A DNA stretch of 64,000 nucleotides from Simmondsia chinensis (lineage: Eukaryota; Streptophyta; Magnoliopsida; Caryophyllales; Simmondsiaceae), in contig JAGTTD010000013.1 of NCBI GenBank assembly GCA_018398585.1, positions 33,249,131-33,313,130 of the forward strand, in the 5' to 3' direction. Numbering within the stretch: the stretch's first letter is position 1; every line of letters begins with the position of its first letter. The notes beneath the pieces were generated by a model. It saw only the letters and a list, made by a program, of their open reading frames with translations, had not been told where the DNA came from and made no database searches. Made by a program: the position numbers and the translations under genes. Positions 19,487-31,239 of the stretch are shown in pieces.

Positions 19487-22400
19487 ATGGCATCAGGTAT
19501 TAAGATCGAGGTAGAGAAATTCGGAGGTCAAGGAAGCCTTAGCTTACGGCAAGTCTGTGTGAAAGGACTCTTGACTCAGAATGGCTTGAAGAAAGCGCCG
19601 GAGGGGAAAGAGAAGAAATCCGAGACTATGATCGAGGCACAGTGGAAAGAGTTGGATGATAAGGCTCTCACAGCGATACAGATGTGTTTAGCAGATGATG
19701 TTTTATCAGAAGTCTTGGAGATGAAAACCGCAAAGGAGTTATGGGAGAAATTACTAGACATGTTTTGTCACAAGTCAATCTTCAACAAACTCGCAGTGAA
19801 GTGTCGGTTATTCACTTTCTGTATGACATAAGGTACATCTCTCCAAAACCATCTTACCAAGTTTACTTCTATCTTAGAAGAATTAAAGGAATCGGATGAT
19901 GTCCCTAAGGACGAGGACCATTCTATGTTGTTACTGTGTTCACTCTCTAATTCGTATAAGGGCTTTGTAGAAAGCATGATATATGGGGGTAGGCTGACCA
20001 TTACTGTTGATGAGGTAAAAAGAAACCTTATGAGTAAAAAACGGGTAGATAGGGAGTTATCTGACTCGATGAATGACTCAGGTAGTGGTTTGCATATGAG
20101 GGGAAGATCAAAATATAGCGGATCCGATGGTGGGAAAAAGTTTAGGTCTAAATGTAGACATAATAACCTGTCGTGACATTACTGTCATAAGAAAGGACAC
20201 ATAAAGTAGAATTGTTACAAATATAATAATAAATTGAATGAAGATAACAGGAGTGACCAGGGCAAAGATAAGTCCGCTGAGGCTAGTGTTGTAGAGGATG
20301 ATAGTGATGGGGAGTTTCTTTTAGTTGCTGATTCTCAGTCCAGGCCCAAGGATAAGTGGGTCATGGATTCGGGTTGTTCATATCATTTTAGTTGAAATAG
20401 AGACTGGTTTTCCACGTATAAGTTTATACAGGGTGGAGTTGTCTTGATAGGTAATGACGCTACTTGTAAGGTAGTGGGGATTGGGACAATTTGTGTGGGG
20501 ATGTTTGATGGGGCTATTAGAACTTTGAGTGATGTTCGTCATGTCCAAGAGTTGAAGAAAAACTTGATTTCTCTAGGTACCCTGTAGTCTACTGGGTACA
20601 AGTACACTACTGAAGGTGAAGTCATGAAGGTCAGTAAGGGTGCCTCAATTGTGATGAAAGGGAAAAGGGCAGGTACTTTGTATGAGCTTGCAGGTACTAC
20701 CATGACAGGTTCAGTTACTATTTCCACATCTACTATGACAGATGCAGAGATCACGAGACCGTGGCACGTGAGATTGGGTCACATTGGTGATAAGGCGTTG
20801 TCTGAGTTGAGTAAAAGGGGACTGCTTTTTGGTCAGTCAACAAGACTGATGGAATTCAGTGAGCACTGTATGTATGGGAAGCAGAAGAGAGTCAGCTTCA
20901 AGGTAGCAGTGCATCAGACAAAGGGAACGTTAGATCATATACATTATGATCTATGGGGACCTTCCAAAGTGGCTTCTAAAGGTGGATGCAGGTATCTTCT
21001 AACGTTTACTGATGATTATTCAGGTAAAGTTTGGGTCTATTTTCTGAAGCAGAAAAACGAGATGTATGATATCTTCATGAAATGGAAGACTCTGCTTGAA
21101 AAATAGACAGGGAAGCCGATAAAGGGGCTAAGGACTGATAATGACTTCACTCGATTTTGTGAAGATCAGGGTATGGTCAGACACAGGACATGTACAGGCC
21201 GACCTCAGCAAAATGGACTGGCTGAAAGATTGAATAGGACGTTACTTGAAAGGCTCGTTGTATGATTTCAAATGCAGGCTTGAAAAGAGAATGGTGGGCA
21301 GAAGCAGTTAACATGACTTGCTACCTTGTGAACAAGACACCGCATTCTTCATTGCAGATGAAGACACCTGAAGAGGTATGGTCTGGTTCTACTTCTGATT
21401 ATTCTCATATTAAAGTATTTGGTTGTCCTGCATATGCTTATGTTAATGATGGAAAGCTAGAGCCCAGGGCTAAGAAACGTATTTTTCTTGGTTATTCGTC
21501 AGGTGTAAAGGGATATAGGTTGTGGGATCCCAGTGCTCAAAAGTTTCTGACTAGTAGAGATGTTACCTTTGATGAGTCTGCTCTACTACATTCGCCACAC
21601 ACACCCTCCATTGATGGCGATTCAGTTCAGGCTGAGATACCTGATGTTACACAGATACAGTTAGATCAGCAGGTAGTTCAGCTACATAGTACTCCGGCAC
21701 CTCAGGTATGGGTTTCTGATGTTGTTGATAATGCAGAAACAGGTCAGCAGGTGGAGAATAATACTATAGCTGGTGGTAGACCGAGGCAACAGATCAGGCC
21801 TCCAGAGAGATATGGGTATGAGGATCTGATTGCTTATGCCCTTACTATTGTTGAGTCTTTAGAAGACAGTGAGCCAACTTCGTATTCAGAGGCTGTATCG
21901 AGATCAGATGCTGAGATGTGGTTTGTTGCTATGAATTAAGAGATGCAGTCTCTTCATAAGAACCAGAAATGGGAATTGGTGAAGCCTCAAATAGGGAAAA
22001 GACTTATTGGTTGCAAATGGGTCTTCAAAAGGAAGGAGGGAATTCCTGGAGTTGAAGATGCAAGATATAAGGCACGTTTGGTAGCTAAAGGCTACAGTCA
22101 GGTACAGGGTATTGATTTTCATGAAATATTTTAACACATGTAGTTAGACATACTTCGATTCGTGCGCTTTTGTCTTTAGTTGCCATGCATGACTTAGAGC
22201 TTGAGCAGTTCGATGTAAAGACTGCATTTTTGCATGGTGAACTAGAAGAGAGTATCTATATGCCTCAATCCGAGGGCTTCATTGTAGAAGGAAAGGAAAA
22301 GCATGTATGTTTGCTTAAAAAGTCTTTGTATGGTTCGAAGCAGTCTCCTAGGCAGTGGTCTAGGAGATTTGATCAGTTCATGACAGGTCATGGGTACATT

Positions 22401-23401
22401 AGGAGTAAGTACGACAGTTGTGTGTACTTCAGAAAGACTGATACATGCTCCTTTTTTTATTTGCTTTTATACATTGATGATATGTTGATTGCAGCACGAG
22501 ATATGAAGGATGTTGATGACTTGAAATCTATGTTAAAGAGTGAGTTTGAGATGAAAGATCTTGGAGCAGCTAAGAAGATCTTAGTCATGGAGATTCGTAG
22601 AGAGCGAAAGGCCGGAAAATTATACTTATCACAGGAGAAGTATATTGAGAAGGTATTAGACAGGTTTCATATGTAGGATGCTAATCCAGTTAGCACGCCC
22701 TTAGCAGCACACTTCAGACTTTCAGCATTAGATTCGTCTCAGACTGAGAAGGATGTCAGGTACATGTCTCAGATTCCCTATTCTAGTGCAGTGGACAATA
22801 TTATGTATGCAATGGTTTGTACACGTCCAAATATTGCTTTCGCAGTGAGCAGAGTCGGTAGTTACATGGCGAATCTAGGTCAAGAGCATTGGCATGCGGT
22901 GAAGTGGATTCTCAGGTATCTTCGTGGAACTTCTGATATTTGTTTGGAATATAGGAAAAGTAAATGTTGCTTGGTTGGATATGTAGATTCTGATTATGGT
23001 GAAGACCTCGATAAGAGGAAGTCCACATCAGTTGGAGAGCGTGTCTACAGTCTGTTACAGTACAGTCTACTACCGAGGCCGAGTATATGGCAGTCATAGA
23101 AGCATTCAAAGAAGCCGTCTGGTTGAGGGGTTTGATTAGTGAGATCAGTGCCGAGCAGGGCACTGTTAGAGTCTACTGTGATAGTCAGTCCGCCATTCAC
23201 CTAGCGAAAGATCAGATGTTATATCATGATAGAATGAAGCATATAAATGTGAAGCATCATTTCATTAGAGATCTGATTGATGAATGAAAGGTGGAGTTGA
23301 AAAAGATTGGGACAGAGGACAATCCAGCTGACATGCTCACTAAGGTACTACTAGGTAGCAAATTCGAGCATTGCTCCAATTTGGTGCGTCTTTGCTCTTG
23401 A
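19487..23401 (+). pseudogene. Copia B gag-pol, disrupted
   Basis: Starts ATG GCA TCA GGT at 19487. Gag is GQGSLSLRQVCVKGLLTQNG. The first stop is TAA near 19829. A TGA and a TAG flank the zinc knuckle (HYCHKKGHIK, about 20170-20210). Protease WVMDSGCSYHF is at about 20358, integrase GTLDHIHYDLWGPS at about 20926, and RT LLLYIDDML at 22463-22490 (Ile in place of the usual Val in YVDD). The RNase H region suffers a deletion near 23028 that removes the GYVFCLG part. The end is NLVRLCS stop at 23401. Confidence 0.87.
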
Positions 23402-23489
23402 TGTGTGTTAGCCCCGATTGAGGGGGGCGTTTGTGGAGAAGGTGGAGTTATTTTATTGTTGATGTTAATTTTGAGCCAAGGTGGAGGTT

Positions 23490-23985
23490 TGCTAGGAAAA
23501 TGGCTCAAAATTCCTTGGAAGTTTAAGTAGGGATGCAGTGAGGAGGCCGATTGATCGGGTGTCGCTCGATTGATCGGGAATGTTACGTAAGTCAAGGACG
23601 CCTACAGTGAGCTCACCGATCGATCGATCGATAAACCGCCAATTGATTGGGACCCCCCGATCAATCAGGAGCCGCATTTTCACGCGTGTATAAATACTGA
23701 CATAGGGTTCGTACATTTGGTATCCAATTATTCTTGAGTGTTTTTCCAAGCGGCCCCGCCAACAAGAGAGAGAGAGAGACAGAAGGAGTGATTGTCATTC
23801 TTATTTTCAATTCAATAATAAAAGCTCCAATCTTCGCCCGTGGTTTTCTCTCCTTTCGATTGTAAAGGGGTTTTCCCGTAAATCCTTTTGTCGTTTGTTT
23901 ATTTTCTCTTTTAGTCCATTTACTTCTCGTATTATCGTTGTATTTGATTCTGATTGCATACCGAGAGTTATAGTTTTTCTGCATA
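23490..23985 (+). repeat. Copia B 3' LTR
   Basis: TGCTAGGAAAATGG...TTCTGCATA, 496 bp. It contains tandem GATCGATCGATCGAT and further ATCAATC motifs. Confidence 0.85.
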
Positions 23986-24310
23986 GTTGCCATATCTCTG
24001 GAATAGGTAGAATAATCTCTCAGAGCTGATGTAGACTGGTAAGTTATCAACAAAGAGCTTGGTTCATTGTGCGGGGCTGTTTTCCTGTTCTCCTCTTCTC
24101 CTTTGGTTCTCTATGTGATGACCATCATCTTGAGGTTGTGTTTGCTCCTAGTTTGCTAGTGGTGCTTCCCTGTCCTCCTCCTCTAGTTGTTGTCTCTCTG
24201 TTCCTCTCAGGACCCATTCTCCTCACCTTCCACCATCACTGTTGACAACTAGCCAAACTCTCCCTCTCCAAACGGTCTCTAACATCCCTCTTTACTTTGG
24301 TATTTATGGG
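23986..24310 (-). pseudogene. LINE ORF1 relic, N-terminal segment with first half of an RRM
   Basis: The minus strand reads SSLLITYQSTSALRDYSTYS in one frame. In the RRM frame it reads LFVDNLPVYISSERLFYLFQ then RYG, after which copia B interrupts, and the frame resumes as NIKETYVSHKQRP left of 18986. LFVDNLP is an RNP2-type motif. The 5' boundary of the LINE is not clear and is placed near 24310. Confidence 0.65.
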
Positions 24311-24758
24311 TTTATATAATAGAGGGACAATGATTCTTGAAAAACACTAGATGAACAAAAAACCAAAGTTCTCTTAGAGCTATACCATTGTGCCAAATAA
24401 ATTACTATAGCATACAGTACAATTATAATAGTATCTTATAAATTATAAATAAATTTTATAAAATAAAATGTATTATAACTTGTTTAAAAATTACAACTAT
24501 AATAATATAATAGTACAATATAAAATTACAAACATATTTTATAAAATTAAATATATTATAATTTATTACAAAAATACAATTATAACAATACAAATACAAA
24601 ATACAATAATAAAATAAACTATAACGCCCAAACGGGCACTAAATATTAGGTGCAAAAGCCCGCAGTGGGCTAGGCCCAGGCCCATGCTCTTCCGAGACCG
24701 GCTCAACCCGGGCCAGGTTCTGGGCCAATCCGGCTTGTTAGCCACCTCTAATTTTGAG
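24311..24758. other. AT-rich segment, then right end of the hAT-like element
   Basis: 24340-24620 is almost pure A/T with no coding. From 24626 the DNA turns G/C-rich (GGGCTAGGCCCAGGCCC), the sub-terminal part of the hAT-like element, ending CCACCTCTA at 24750 followed by the target duplication. Confidence 0.55.
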
Positions 24759-25091
24759 CTTTATTAAGAGTGAGTGACAAAAATGACTATGTACTTTTAA
24801 CCTCTATGTGGCAACATAATAGAGAGGGGAGTAAGCGGGGTAAACACTTATTCCTATTTAACAAATATTTTTGACAAGTAAAGGAGGGTAAGAATATTTT
24901 CTTTTACTCCTCCTTACTCTCTTTACCCCATTGTCAAATAAGATATAATGGAACCTTGGCTTTCTAAATTAAAGAAAATAGCAATGGCTGTCGTAGTTAT
25001 AAAAAGGAATTAGAAAATGATTTTAGCAAAGAAAACGTCGAGGCCTCAAATATCTATACCCTCTAATCATGAAAGGAAGAAATGTGCTTGA
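24759..25091. other. Intergenic DNA, nothing recognised
   Basis: AT-rich spacer between the hAT-like element and the CAGGG-ended element. Confidence 0.5.
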
Positions 25092-25161
25092 CAGGGCCGG
25101 TTCTGACATTCTCGAGACCCCAAGCAAAATTTTTAAATGAGGCCCTTCATATATAATGACA

Positions 25162-25613
25162 TGTGCGGAAATACGGAATCCCAAGTACTTAATTCGAATC
25201 AAATACTACGACCAAACGAGAAGCAATACAGATAAAAGAGATTAAAAAACAAGAAGATAATGATTTACGTGGAAACCCCTCTTCAATCGAGAGAGGAGAA
25301 AACCACGAGTGAAAATGGAAACTTTTATTGGTTTGAGAATAGAAGAATTATAATTCAGTTCTCTCTCTCTCTCTAGGATGACGGCGGCTCACTTTATTTT
25401 TTGATACCCTTCACATATAGCCCTGTAAAAAATAGACTCTCGATCAATCAGGGTCCCAACCGATTGGCAGATCACCAATCGATCGATGGACCCTCTGGAC
25501 GCGGGATTCATCTGCATACTTTTCCGGATCAATCGGCTTCTTTCCCTGATCTATCGGCGTGCTTCCGGTTTTCCTCCTCATAAATCTTAATAATTTGAGA
25601 CATATTCCTAACA
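25162..25613 (-). repeat. Copia C 3' LTR
   Basis: On the + strand it runs TGTGCGGAAATACGG...CATATTCCTAACA, 452 bp. Contains ACCAATCGATCGATGG. Confidence 0.87.
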
Positions 25614-25688
25614 AACCTCCACCTTGACCCAAATTTAACACCGAAATAAAATACCTCAACCTTCTCCATTAACACCCCACAACTGGGG

Positions 25689-28600
25689 TTAACAAACAGA
25701 AATTGAGAGCCCAACCAAGTTCAAACAATGCTCGAATTTCCTGCCAGGGAGAACTTTAGTTAACATGTCTGTGGGACTATCTTCATTACCAATCCTCTTC
25801 AATTCCACCTTGCGCTCATCTATCAGATCTCGAATAAAATGATGCTTGACATCAATGTGCTTCGTCTTGTCATGATGCGTCATCTGATCTTTAGCTAGAT
25901 GAATTGCAGACTAGCTATCACAATAGACCCTAACTATGCCCTGATTAATATTGAGTTCACTAATCAAACCTCTCAACCAAACAGCTTCCTTGAATGCTTA
26001 TGTCACTGTCATATACTCGACCTCTATAGTTGACTGTGCAGTAACAGACTGTAGACATGCTATCTAACTGATAGAACTGTCACCCAAACAGAACACATGA
26101 CCAGAAGTTAGCTTCCTCTTATCGATGTCTCCACCATAGTTTGAGTCAGCATACCCATCTAAGCAGCATTTACTCCTCCCAAACTCCAAACAAACATCAG
26201 AAGTGCCATGTAAGTACCTAAGGATCCATTTAAAAGTGTGCCAATCCTCTTTTACTAGATTCTCCATGTATCTACTCACTTTTCTAACAGCATAAGCAAT
26301 ATCTGGACGAGTACATACCATAGCATACATAATACTACCAATTGCACTAGAGTAAGGGACCTGCGACATGTACCTGACATCCTCCTATGTCTTAAGCGAA
26401 TCCAATGCAAAAAGTAATGAGCTGCCAATGGAGTGCTAACAGGCTTAGCATCCTTCATATGAAATCAATCCTGAACATTCTCGATATACTTGTCCTGAGA
26501 TAAGTATAACTTTCTTGGCTGCTCCCAATTCCTTCATCTCGAACTCGCTTTTCAATATTGTTTTCAAGCTATTAACATCAGTCATGTCCTTAGCTGTAAT
26601 CAACATATCGTCAACATATGACAGAAGATAAATGAATGAACCTGAGTCTGTCTCCCTTAAGTACACACAACCGTCATATTTACTTCTAAAGAACCCATTA
26701 CTAGTCATAAACTGATTAAACCTTTTGTACCACTCTCTAGGTGACTGCCTCAAACCATATAGAGATCTTTTCAACAAACAAACATGGTCTTCCTTACCCT
26801 CAATAATGAAACCTTCAGGCTGATGCATGTAAATACTTTCCTCTAGCTCGCCATGCAAAAATGCAGTTTTCACATCTAACTACTCAGGCTCTAAATCATG
26901 CATAGCTACTAAAGCATGTATCGCTCGTATGGAACTATGTCTAACAACAGGTGAGAAAATATCCTAAAAATCAACACCATGTACCTGACTGTAACCTTTA
27001 GCTACTAACTGAGCCTTGTACCTTGCATCTTCCACTGTAGAAATGCCTTCTTTTTGTTTGAAGACCCATTTACATCTTATAACTCTCTTTCCCATTTGAC
27101 GCTTGACTAGCTGCCAAGTCTGGTTCTTTTGTAATGACTCCATTTCTTCATGCATGGCCATTAGCCACTTCTCTGAGTCAAATCTAGATACAACCTCTGA
27201 ATATATAGATAGTTCAGAATCTTCCACTCTCTCAGTTGTAGTAAGGGCATGGGCTATCATCTCCTCATACCCATATCTCTGTGGCGGCCGAATTTGTCTT
27301 TTTTCTGCCTTCCACAGCAATAATATAATGTCTGACCTTCTGTTTCATCATTCTCATCAGAAACCTGTACTTGAAGTACCTGTATAATCTCAATCTAAAC
27401 TACCTGCTACTAATCTGAACTATCTGATTGTATTTGACTCTCATCAGGCTTCTGCGCCTGACTCAAATCATGAACTAAAGAGGGCGTGTGTGGCAGATGT
27501 AGCAGGGCCGACTCATCAAATGTAACATCCCTACTAGTTAGAAATTTATGAGATTTTGGATCCCATAAATGAAATCCCTTCACACCTAACGTATAACCAA
27601 GAAAGATACACTTCTTGGCTCTAGGCTCTAGCTTCCCATCATTCACGTAAGCATAAACAGGACAACCGAAAATTCTTAAATGACAGTAATCAGCAGGGGA
27701 TCTAGACCATACCTCTTCTGGAGTCTTCAACTGAAGCGATGAATGAGGTGATCGGTTCACTAAGTAACACACCATGTTAGCTGCCTCTACCCACCATTCT
27801 CTCCCTAAACCTGCATTGGATAGCATACATCAAGCTTTCTCCAGTAATATCCTATTTAGTCTTTTTGCCACTCCGTTCTGTTGAGGTCGACCTGTACAAG
27901 TCCTGTGTCTGATTATGCCTTGATTTTCACAGAATTTGAGGAAATTACCCTCAACAAATTCAAGACCATTATCAGTTCTCAACCTCTTTATCTGCTTCCC
28001 TGTTTGTTTTTTAAGTAGCGTCTTCCATTTCTTGAAGACTTTATAAACTTCTTTTTTCTGCTTAAGAAAATAGACCCAAACATTTCTTAAGATACCTAAA
28101 ACCTCCTTTGGAAGCAACTCTAGACGGTCCCCACAAATCTGAATGAACATAATCTACTGTTCCTTTAGTCTGATGCACTGCCTGCTTGAAGCAAACTTTC
28201 TTCTGCTTCTCATAGATGTAATGCTCATAAAACTGCATCAGCCCTGTAGACTGTCCACACAGTAAACCCCTCTTGCTCAGCTCTGTCAGACCCTTATCAC
28301 CCATATGACCCAATCTTATGTGCCACATCTTGGTAATATCTGATTCTGACATAGATGTAGAAACAGCCATTGACCCTGTCACAGTAGAACCTACAAGCTC
28401 ATATAAGGTTCCTACCCTTCTGCCATGCATAACAGTCAACGCACCCTTACTGACCCTCATAGCTCCATCTTCAGATGCGTACTTGTACCCATTTGACTCA
28501 AAGGTACCTAAAGAGAGAAGGTTCTTTTTCAAATCTGGGACATGTCGCACGTCGCTAAGTGTCCTGATAGTACCATCGAACATCTTAACTCTGATTGTTC

Positions 28601-29596
28601 CTATACCCATAACCTTACAAGCGGCATCATTGCCCATCAAGACTACTCCACCCTGAATTGACTTGTATGCGGTGAACTAGTCTCTATTAGAACAAACATG
28701 ATAAGAACAACCTGAATTCATAATCCACTTATCCTTGAATCTGGCTTGGGATTCAGTTACTAAAAGAACATTAGCATCACCCTCATTTTCAACTACACTA
28801 GCCTCAGCAGACTTATCACCACTATTATGGCCATGCCTGTTATCTTTTTTCTGCTTATTCTTAAGCTTATAATAGTTTTTCTTTATGTGCCCTTTCTTGC
28901 GACAAAAGTTACATGACAGTTCTTATGTCTAGACTTAGACCTTAACATCTTTCCACCATCAGGCCCTCTATTCTCAGTTCTACCTCTCACAAACAAACCA
29001 TTACCAGAGTCATTCACAGAGTTGGACAATTCTTTATCTACTCGTTCTTTATTCACTAGGTTCCTCCTAACTTCATCAATTGTGATAGTTGACCTACCAC
29101 TATATATCATGCTTTCTACAAAGTCTTTATATAAACTAGAGAGTGAACACAATAATAACATGGCCTGATCTTCATCTTTAGGGGCATCATTCAATTCTTT
29201 TAACTCTTGAATTATGGAGTTAAATTCTTTAATATGGTTCTTAAGAGATGTACCTTCTGACATACGAAACGTGAATAACCGGCGCTTGACTGCGAGTTTA
29301 TTAGAAACCGATTTGAAGCAGAACATTTCCTGCAGCTTGTCCCACAACTCCTTAGTAGTTTTCACCTCCAAGAATTTTTCAGAACATCATCTGTAAGACA
29401 CATCTGAATAGGTGTAAGTGCCTTTTCATCTAACTCCTCCCATTGTGCGGGATAAACTCTCCGGTTTCTTCTCTTTTCCATCCAGTGATTTCTTCAAGCC
29501 ATTCTGTGTCAGGAGACCTTTAACCCAGACTTGCCACAAACTAAAACTCCCTTGACCACCGAACTTCTCTAGTTCAGATTTAATCGCTGACGTCAT
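25689..29596 (-). pseudogene. Copia C gag-pol, disrupted
   Basis: Start ATG at 29596 (minus), MTSAIKSELEKFGGQGSFSL. Seven or more separate frames follow. Gag continues as LKNHIKEFNSIIQELKELND, and the knuckle region is frameshifted (CHVTFVARKGT). Integrase has IRLGHMGDKGLTELSKRG and RTDNGLEFVEG, then NQGIIRHRTCTGRPQQNGVA. RT has LLSYVDDML (26601-26627), and RNase H has DSNYGGDIDKRK. A deletion removes the IHRDREAGKLYLSQ segment near 26500. Ends VGLSISVC stop at 25689. Confidence 0.87.
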
Positions 29597-29633
29597 AGTA
29601 CCAAAACGAATAACAAGTGCTCTGATACCAATT

Positions 29634-30080
29634 TGTGTGGAAATACGGAATCTCAAGTACTTAATTCGAGTCAAATACCTGGAATACGGATACAAGAGAA
29701 CAAAAAACAAGAACACAATGATTTACCTAGAAACCCCTCTTCAATCGAGAGGAGAGAAAACCACGGGCGGAGATGGAGACTTTTATTAATTTGAGAATAG
29801 AAGAATTACAATTCACTTCTCTCTCTCTCTCTCTCTCAAGGATGACGGTGGCCCACTTTATTTTTGGATACCCTTCATGTGAACCCTAGGGTCATATATA
29901 TAGCCCCGTGAAAAATAGACACCCAAATGATCGGTCGATCACCAATCGATTAGTGGACACTCTGGACATGGGAATCATCTGCGTACTTTTCCCGACCGAT
30001 CGGCTTCTTCCCCTGATCGATCGGCGCGCTTCCGGCTTTCCTCCTCATAAATCTTAACAATTTGAGACATATTCCTAACA
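29634..30080 (-). repeat. Copia C 5' LTR
   Basis: On the + strand TGTGTGGAAATACGG...CATATTCCTAACA, 447 bp, with CCTGATCGATCGGCG and related palindromes, and a CT run at 29818-29837. Confidence 0.87.
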
Positions 30081-30187
30081 TATCATTTATCTTAAAACCT
30101 ATTAGTATTAACATAAAAAATTACAGCTTCTAAAATTCGAGGGCTACAAGCGTTTTCCTGGATGACTTGGGGTTATGTTCGACCCTG

Positions 30188-30627
30188 GTGTCCGGTCAAT
30201 TGGGTGATTCCTATTCGGTTAATTCACCAACTTTTTTATTTGTATGATTTCTAAAACATTTTAGATTCCAAGGCAGACTATAGAAAAAGTAAGGCCTAAT
30301 AGACACTCCCAATCACGAGGTGGCGAAGGGAATTAGGTTTACTTGAGAAACACAAATCGAGGTAAGTACGTATTAATTAGATCTCATGTTAGATAATTAT
30401 GTATATGTAAATCATGTGTATAGGCTCATGGGGTCAGTCTTGTATAATCTGATGTCATCTTGTAAATTCTATATATAAAGATACGACAAAGCAAGTTTGG
30501 TTCTGATATCATGCAGAATAATGAGATATTCAACAACAAAGGGTGTCCTATCGTGTAATTATATATAGAGTTTATAAGATGATATCAGACAATGCAAAAC
30601 CAAGCCCAATAGTTCGATAGGCATGAT

Positions 30628-30662
<35 letters not shown>
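30188..30662. other. Spacer with a 28-bp inverted repeat and a TA microsatellite
   Basis: TCTGATGTCATCTTGTAAAT (from about 30449) pairs with an inverted copy ending near 30590 (plus strand GTTTATAAGATGATATCAGA), giving a stem of about 28 bp with a loop of about 85 bp. From 30632 to 30662 is a (TA)n run into which copia D inserted. No gene. Confidence 0.5.
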
Positions 30663-30666
<4 letters not shown>

Positions 30667-31152
30667 CGGAAATAAATAATTTACTCGTATCTCAATCGAA
30701 TCAAATACCATGACAATAACGAGAAACAATTGGAGTAAAAGAGAAACGAAATAATAGACACAATGATTTACGTGGAAAACCCCTTTACAATCGAAAGGGA
30801 AGAAAACCACAGGCAAAGATCGGAGCTTTTATTATTGAATCAAAAGAAGAAGAATTACAAAATTCTCTCACACTCTCAATATTTTGTGGCAGCGCCGCTG
30901 GGAAACCCCTCTTTTACTTTTGGATAATTTGTGACGTAACCTACGTCCGTATTTATAGTTGCGCAGAAGCCCTGTTTTCCGATCAATCAGGGTCCCGATC
31001 GATCGGTTCCTCACCGATCGATCGGCCTGCTCTCTGGAAGTGTCCCTCTTTTACGTAACTTTCCTGATCGATCGAACTCCACCTCAATCGATCGAACTCC
31101 CCACGGCCCTTCTCCTTAATATGCCAAGTAATTTTGAGAGATTTACCTAATA
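30663..31152 (-). repeat. Copia D 3' LTR
   Basis: On the + strand TGTGCGGAAATAAATAAT...TTTACCTAATA, 490 bp. Palindromes CCCGATCGATCGG, CACCGATCGATCGGCC and CCTGATCGATCGAAC all occur at about 30994-31075. Confidence 0.88.
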
Positions 31153-31239
31153 AATCTCCACCTTGGCTCAAAATTAACATTAATAATAAAACAACTCCAC
31201 CTTCTCCACAAACGCCCCCTCAACTGGGGCTAACATACA

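Larger units (their letters stand above)
18991..23985 (+). mobile_element. Ty1/copia retrotransposon B (full-length, degenerate)
   Basis: LTRs are 18991-19450 and 23490-23985. Primer site AATTGGTATCAGAGCC is at 19451. The flanks GTTGT (18986-18990) and GTTGC (23986-23990) are a 5-bp target duplication with one mismatch. Removing B and one target copy restores the RRM reading frame of the host LINE. The 3' LTR has drifted termini: it starts TGCTAGG and ends ATA. Confidence 0.9.
11591..24750. mobile_element. hAT-like non-autonomous element split by LINE and two copia insertions
   Basis: The left end is TAGAGCTGGCCATGAACAAG. The right end, inverted, is TAGAGGTGGCTAACAAGCCG, so the first ten terminal bases match at nine positions. 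Both ends continue into GGCC/GGGC-rich sub-terminal DNA. The flanks are a perfect 8-bp duplication ATTTTGAG (11583-11590 and 24751-24758), the length made by hAT transposases. No transposase is visible. Apart from the inserted LINE (about 11652-24310) and copias, the original element was probably only a few hundred bp. Confidence 0.75.
25162..30080 (-). mobile_element. Ty1/copia retrotransposon C (full-length, degenerate, minus strand)
   Basis: LTRs are 25162-25613 (3') and 29634-30080 (5'). The complement of the primer site, GCTCTGATACCAATT, abuts the 5' LTR at 29619-29633. The polypurine tract lies next to the 3' LTR (AACCTCCACCTTGACC on the + strand). Candidate flanking 5-mers TGACA and TATCA do not match well. 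Confidence 0.88.
25092..30187. mobile_element. Small CAGGG-ended transposon split by copia C
   Basis: The left end, CAGGGCCGGTTCTGACATTC, leads to GAGACCCCAAGC. The right end, inverted, is CAGGGTCGAACATAACCCCA then AG. Both share the CAGGGYCGR start and a CCCCAAG block, so they look like ends of one non-autonomous element. Without copia C it would be about 180 bp (25092-25161 plus 30081-30187). I could not see a clear target duplication. Confidence 0.4.

Noticed and set aside
25157..30085. A 5-bp target duplication for copia C
   Set aside because: TGACA and TATCA agree at only three positions, so I do not claim it.
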